Positions 22,931-25,130 of a stretch of 25,130 bases of DNA are shown here, piece after piece. Made by a program: the position numbers and the translations under genes. Position 1 is the first letter of the stretch. Each line of letters starts with the position of its first letter. The DNA lies in assembly GCA_946479905.1 (NCBI GenBank), contig CAMLIA010000040.1, positions 1 to 25,130 on the forward strand, in the 5' to 3' direction. The notes under the pieces were generated by a model. It did no database searches. It worked only from the letters and a program-made list of their open reading frames with translations, and was not told where the DNA came from. This DNA comes from an uncultured Frankiales bacterium (GTDB lineage: Bacteria > Actinomycetota > Actinomycetes > Mycobacteriales > SCTD01).

Positions 22931-23567
22931 GGGACGGTGCCAGGGCCAGCAGCGCGCTCTCGATGCGCTCCTGCGTCATGACGGTCGCCCCCAGGGTGCG
23001 TCGCGAAACCATGAGCGACCAGGCGAGGTTCGACACCGCCTCGGCGAAGTCGCGTGCAGGAACGGGTAGGTCTTCTCCCGACCGCGCAGCGATGCGTTGC
23101 AGCACCGCAGCGTGTGCGGCATGCCCGGCCTCCCAGTGCGGCAGCCGGCGATCTCGGGCCTCGGGCACCCGGATGGCGAACAGCTGGAACTCCAGCTGCA
23201 GGTCGACCGACTCGGGGTCTTCGTCGACGATCTGGACGAGGCGGTGCGCCAGCGCCTGCAGGCAGGACCGCACGGTCGGGCGGTCCTCGAGCAACACGCT
23301 GCTGCTCGCTGCGATCTCGCCCCACAGCGCCGTCATGAGGTCGGCCTTGCTGCTGAAGTTGGAGTAGATGGCGCCGATGGTGAGTCCCGCTTCCCGCGCG
23401 ATCTCCTCGTGCGTGGCGGCCTGCATCCCCCGGCGGGCCACCACCGATCGGGCTGCGATCAGAAGAGCAGTGCGGGTCTGTGCCTTGCGCTCCGCTCGGG
23501 TCAGCCGGACCTTGAGATCGGTGCGCGGGGGTCGAGCGAGCGTCCCGGGTGCCTGTTGCGTCTTCAT
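22923..23567 (-). CDS. TetR-family regulator
   Basis: A 214-residue repressor. The N-terminal helix-turn-helix is ATHEEIAREAGLTIGAIYSN (about residues 51-70) followed by FSSKADL, the standard TetR pattern. The C-terminal ligand domain is all-helical with no Cys. It heads the five-gene unit and diverges from the lipoprotein at 23625, so it probably controls both from the region 23568-23624. The ATG at 23567 is preferred; the ATG at 23579 adds four residues, but AAGGA ends only one base before it. The ligand is presumably a substrate or product of the hydrolases, which is inference. Confidence 0.88.
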   Translation of the reverse strand: MKTQQAPGTLARPPRTDLKVRLTRAERKAQTRTALLIAARSVVARRGMQAATHEEIAREAGLTIGAIYSNFSSKADLMTALWGEIAASSSVLLEDRPTVRSCLQALAHRLVQIVDEDPESVDLQLEFQLFAIRVPEARDRRLPHWEAGHAAHAAVLQRIAARSGEDLPVPARDFAEAVSNLAWSLMVSRRTLGATVMTQERIESALLALAPSRG

Positions 23568-23624
23568 GTCCGAAAGCATATCCTTCGATATCCCAATACT
23601 GTCCAATATCTCAATGAGGTGCCT
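23568..23624. promoter_or_regulatory. AT-rich divergent promoter with candidate TetR operator
   Basis: This 57-base region is markedly AT-rich against its surroundings. GATAT (23587-23591) and ATATC (23606-23610) are the outer arms of a 24-bp inverted repeat. On the minus strand, ATTGG occurs twice (23607-23603 and 23597-23593), a direct repeat of about one helical turn. A plus-strand CAATAT (23604-23609) could be a -10 for the lipoprotein. On the minus strand TTGGAC (23606-23601) and GGATAT (23583-23578), 17 bases apart, could serve the TetR unit. A TetR dimer pair here could repress both directions. Confidence 0.45.
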
Positions 23625-25112
23625 GTGACCCGACGACGCGGTGGGGCCGGGATGGGGCTGCTCCTCGCCGGGCTCGCCCTGGCCGGGTGCGGGACGACCG
23701 TCCCGATGCGGGGTGCTGCCGGGCCGGCCGGCGACGGCCTGGGCGGGCCGCAGCCCGCCTCCGGTGTCGATGCGGGAGCCGGGCCGGGATCCTCCGGGGC
23801 TTCCTTGCCGATCGGGTCCTCGGGCGGGGCCGTCGCACCCTCGGGACCGGCAGCGGACGGTCACGTCGTGCCCGGCGCGACCTCTCCCGTCCGATCGTCC
23901 TCGGGCGGCAAAGCGGCGCTCCCGCCCATCGTGGTCGGCAGCTACTACCTCGAGGGCGGGTCGACGGCCCTCGCGGCGGCGGGGTTCGCCGGGCTCGTCA
24001 TCCCGGACAACAAGCCCCTCACCGACGCCATGGTGAAGTACCTCAACGCCCATGGCGGCCTGGGTGGTCGGCAGATCCAGCTGGTCTGGTTCAAGTACGT
24101 GAGCGGCGGCGACCCCCACACGCAGGACGCCGCGGCCTGCCAGACCTTCACGCAGGACCACCACGCGTACCTCGTGCTCGGGGGCATCAGCAGCGGTGCG
24201 GGTGAGCTGGCGCCCTGCCTGACGAAGCACGGCGTCCCGCTGATCGGCGCGAACGCAGGCGGTGATGCGCGGTACTTCGCGCAGAACCACCGGTACGTCT
24301 ACGAGCCGGGCCAGGCGAGCTTCACCCGCGGGCTCTCGACGCTTGTCGCCAACCTCGACAGCCAGGGGTGGTTCAAGGGCGGTCCCAAGATCGGGGTCGT
24401 CCAGTACGAGGGAGCCAGCTACGACCACGCCGTCGACGACGGCCTCGTGAGTGCTCTCGCGCAACGGGGCCTCAGGGTGGCGGATCGGGTGAAGTTCTCC
24501 GGGATCGACAACAACAGCATTGCGGCGGGCAGCGCCAACGCGGTCGTCAAGTTCCACGGCGAGGGCATCAACCGGGTCGTCTTCATGGCACCGGGCGGTG
24601 CGGCCGCCACCTATTTCATGAATGCCGCGAGCAGCCAGCAGTGGCATCCGCAGTACGGCATCTGGAGCGCCGACTCGCCCTACGTGCTGGCGATCACCGC
24701 CGCCGCGGACCAGCTGGCCAATGCCGTCGGCATCGGCTATCAACCGGGCCTGGACGTGGGAACCGCTCAGGACCCCACGGCTTCCACCCCTGAGGCGAAG
24801 AAGTGCCTGGCCTTCTGGGACTCCGTCGGCCAGACCGACCACTCGGCGCTCAACAACCCGCTTCAGCGAGCAACCTGCGACGTCGTCAACACACTGCTTC
24901 TCGCCGTGGCGACCGTTCCGGACGCCACCACGTCGACGGCCGCCCTGGAGGCGGGGTATGACAAGGTCGCCGGCGGCTACGTGCCCGCGGGAACCTTTGC
25001 CGTCAGGTTCCGGCAGGGCAGTCACGACGCCGCTGCCGGCTACCGGAAGCTCTTCTACCGGCAGGACTGCAAGTGCTTCGTCTACGCCGGCGCCACCCAG
25101 CGACTGCCCTAG
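23625..25112 (+). CDS. Type 1 periplasmic-binding lipoprotein (paralogue B)
   Basis: A 495-residue exported solute-binding lipoprotein. After MTRRRGGAG comes a hydrophobic signal and a canonical lipobox LAGC with Cys22, then CGTTVPM. A Gly/Ser/Pro-rich linker reaches about residue 100. The binding domain follows: VVGSYYLEGGSTALAAAG, LNAHGGLGGRQIQLVW, CQTFTQDHHAYLVLGG, CLTKHGVPLIGANAGG, PQYGIWSADSPY. It ends DCKCFVYAG. The fold is that of Leu/Ile/Val- or amide-binding proteins. It is homologous to the lipoprotein at 16245-17783 and lies on the other side of the hydrolase unit. The start is GTG 23625, with GAGG 5 bases upstream. No transport permease is encoded before the window ends. The ligand is unknown. 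Confidence 0.82.
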   Translation: MTRRRGGAGMGLLLAGLALAGCGTTVPMRGAAGPAGDGLGGPQPASGVDAGAGPGSSGASLPIGSSGGAVAPSGPAADGHVVPGATSPVRSSSGGKAALPPIVVGSYYLEGGSTALAAAGFAGLVIPDNKPLTDAMVKYLNAHGGLGGRQIQLVWFKYVSGGDPHTQDAAACQTFTQDHHAYLVLGGISSGAGELAPCLTKHGVPLIGANAGGDARYFAQNHRYVYEPGQASFTRGLSTLVANLDSQGWFKGGPKIGVVQYEGASYDHAVDDGLVSALAQRGLRVADRVKFSGIDNNSIAAGSANAVVKFHGEGINRVVFMAPGGAAATYFMNAASSQQWHPQYGIWSADSPYVLAITAAADQLANAVGIGYQPGLDVGTAQDPTASTPEAKKCLAFWDSVGQTDHSALNNPLQRATCDVVNTLLLAVATVPDATTSTAALEAGYDKVAGGYVPAGTFAVRFRQGSHDAAAGYRKLFYRQDCKCFVYAGATQRLP

Positions 25113-25130
25113 GCGCGAGGCGGATCGGGC

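Noticed and set aside
23568..25025. Long minus-strand open frame joined in front of TetR
   Set aside because: It is antisense to the lipoprotein and crosses the AT-rich promoter. The TetR domain begins only downstream of 23567.

Overview
The window is very GC-rich, with strongly G/C-ending codons, dense gene packing and frequent ATGA or GTGA stop/start overlaps. Together with a DUF3566-type membrane protein, an MmpL-type transporter and many GTG starts, this points to a chromosomal segment of an actinobacterium (Actinomycetota). I cannot name the genus. I see no rRNA, tRNA, insertion sequence, CRISPR array or phage gene.

Layout. 1-1469 (+): the end of a PaaI-like hotdog thioesterase and an archaeal-type AAA ATPase. 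1473-3445 (-): a SulP anion transporter translationally coupled to a cysteine-free ArsR regulator. 3647-6510: a small basic protein (+), a bifunctional class A penicillin-binding protein (-) and a divergent DUF3566-like membrane protein (+). 6521-10521 (-): a hydrolase cluster with a gamma-glutamyltransferase-family enzyme, a class C-type serine hydrolase and a class A beta-lactamase-like serine hydrolase.

The most coherent system lies at 10616-16243. A DUF302 protein (-) and an MmpL/RND transporter (+) diverge from a promoter region with overlapping -35 elements. They are followed by a CsoR/CstR-family repressor, an SQR-type flavoprotein, a DsrC/TusE-like protein, a DsrE2-like protein and an OsmC-family thiol protein. 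Four copies of a 16-bp G/C-tract palindrome, all containing GGGGGTAT on one strand, lie in the intergenic regions before these genes and nowhere else that I found. The repressor keeps the two sensor cysteines but lacks the copper-binding His of CsoR. It therefore looks like a persulfide sensor of the CstR type, controlling sulfide oxidation, sulfur relay and, unexpectedly, an MmpL transporter.

17890-23567 (-) is a compact five-gene unit: TetR regulator, alpha/beta hydrolase, amidase, CocE/S15-type hydrolase and a PLP cysteine-synthase-like enzyme. It is bracketed by two homologous, permease-less type 1 periplasmic-binding lipoproteins, at 16245-17783 (-) and 23625-25112 (+). The second diverges from the TetR gene across an AT-rich promoter with repeats. 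The likely logic is capture of an amide- or ester-containing compound outside the cell and its breakdown inside, but the substrate cannot be read from the sequence.
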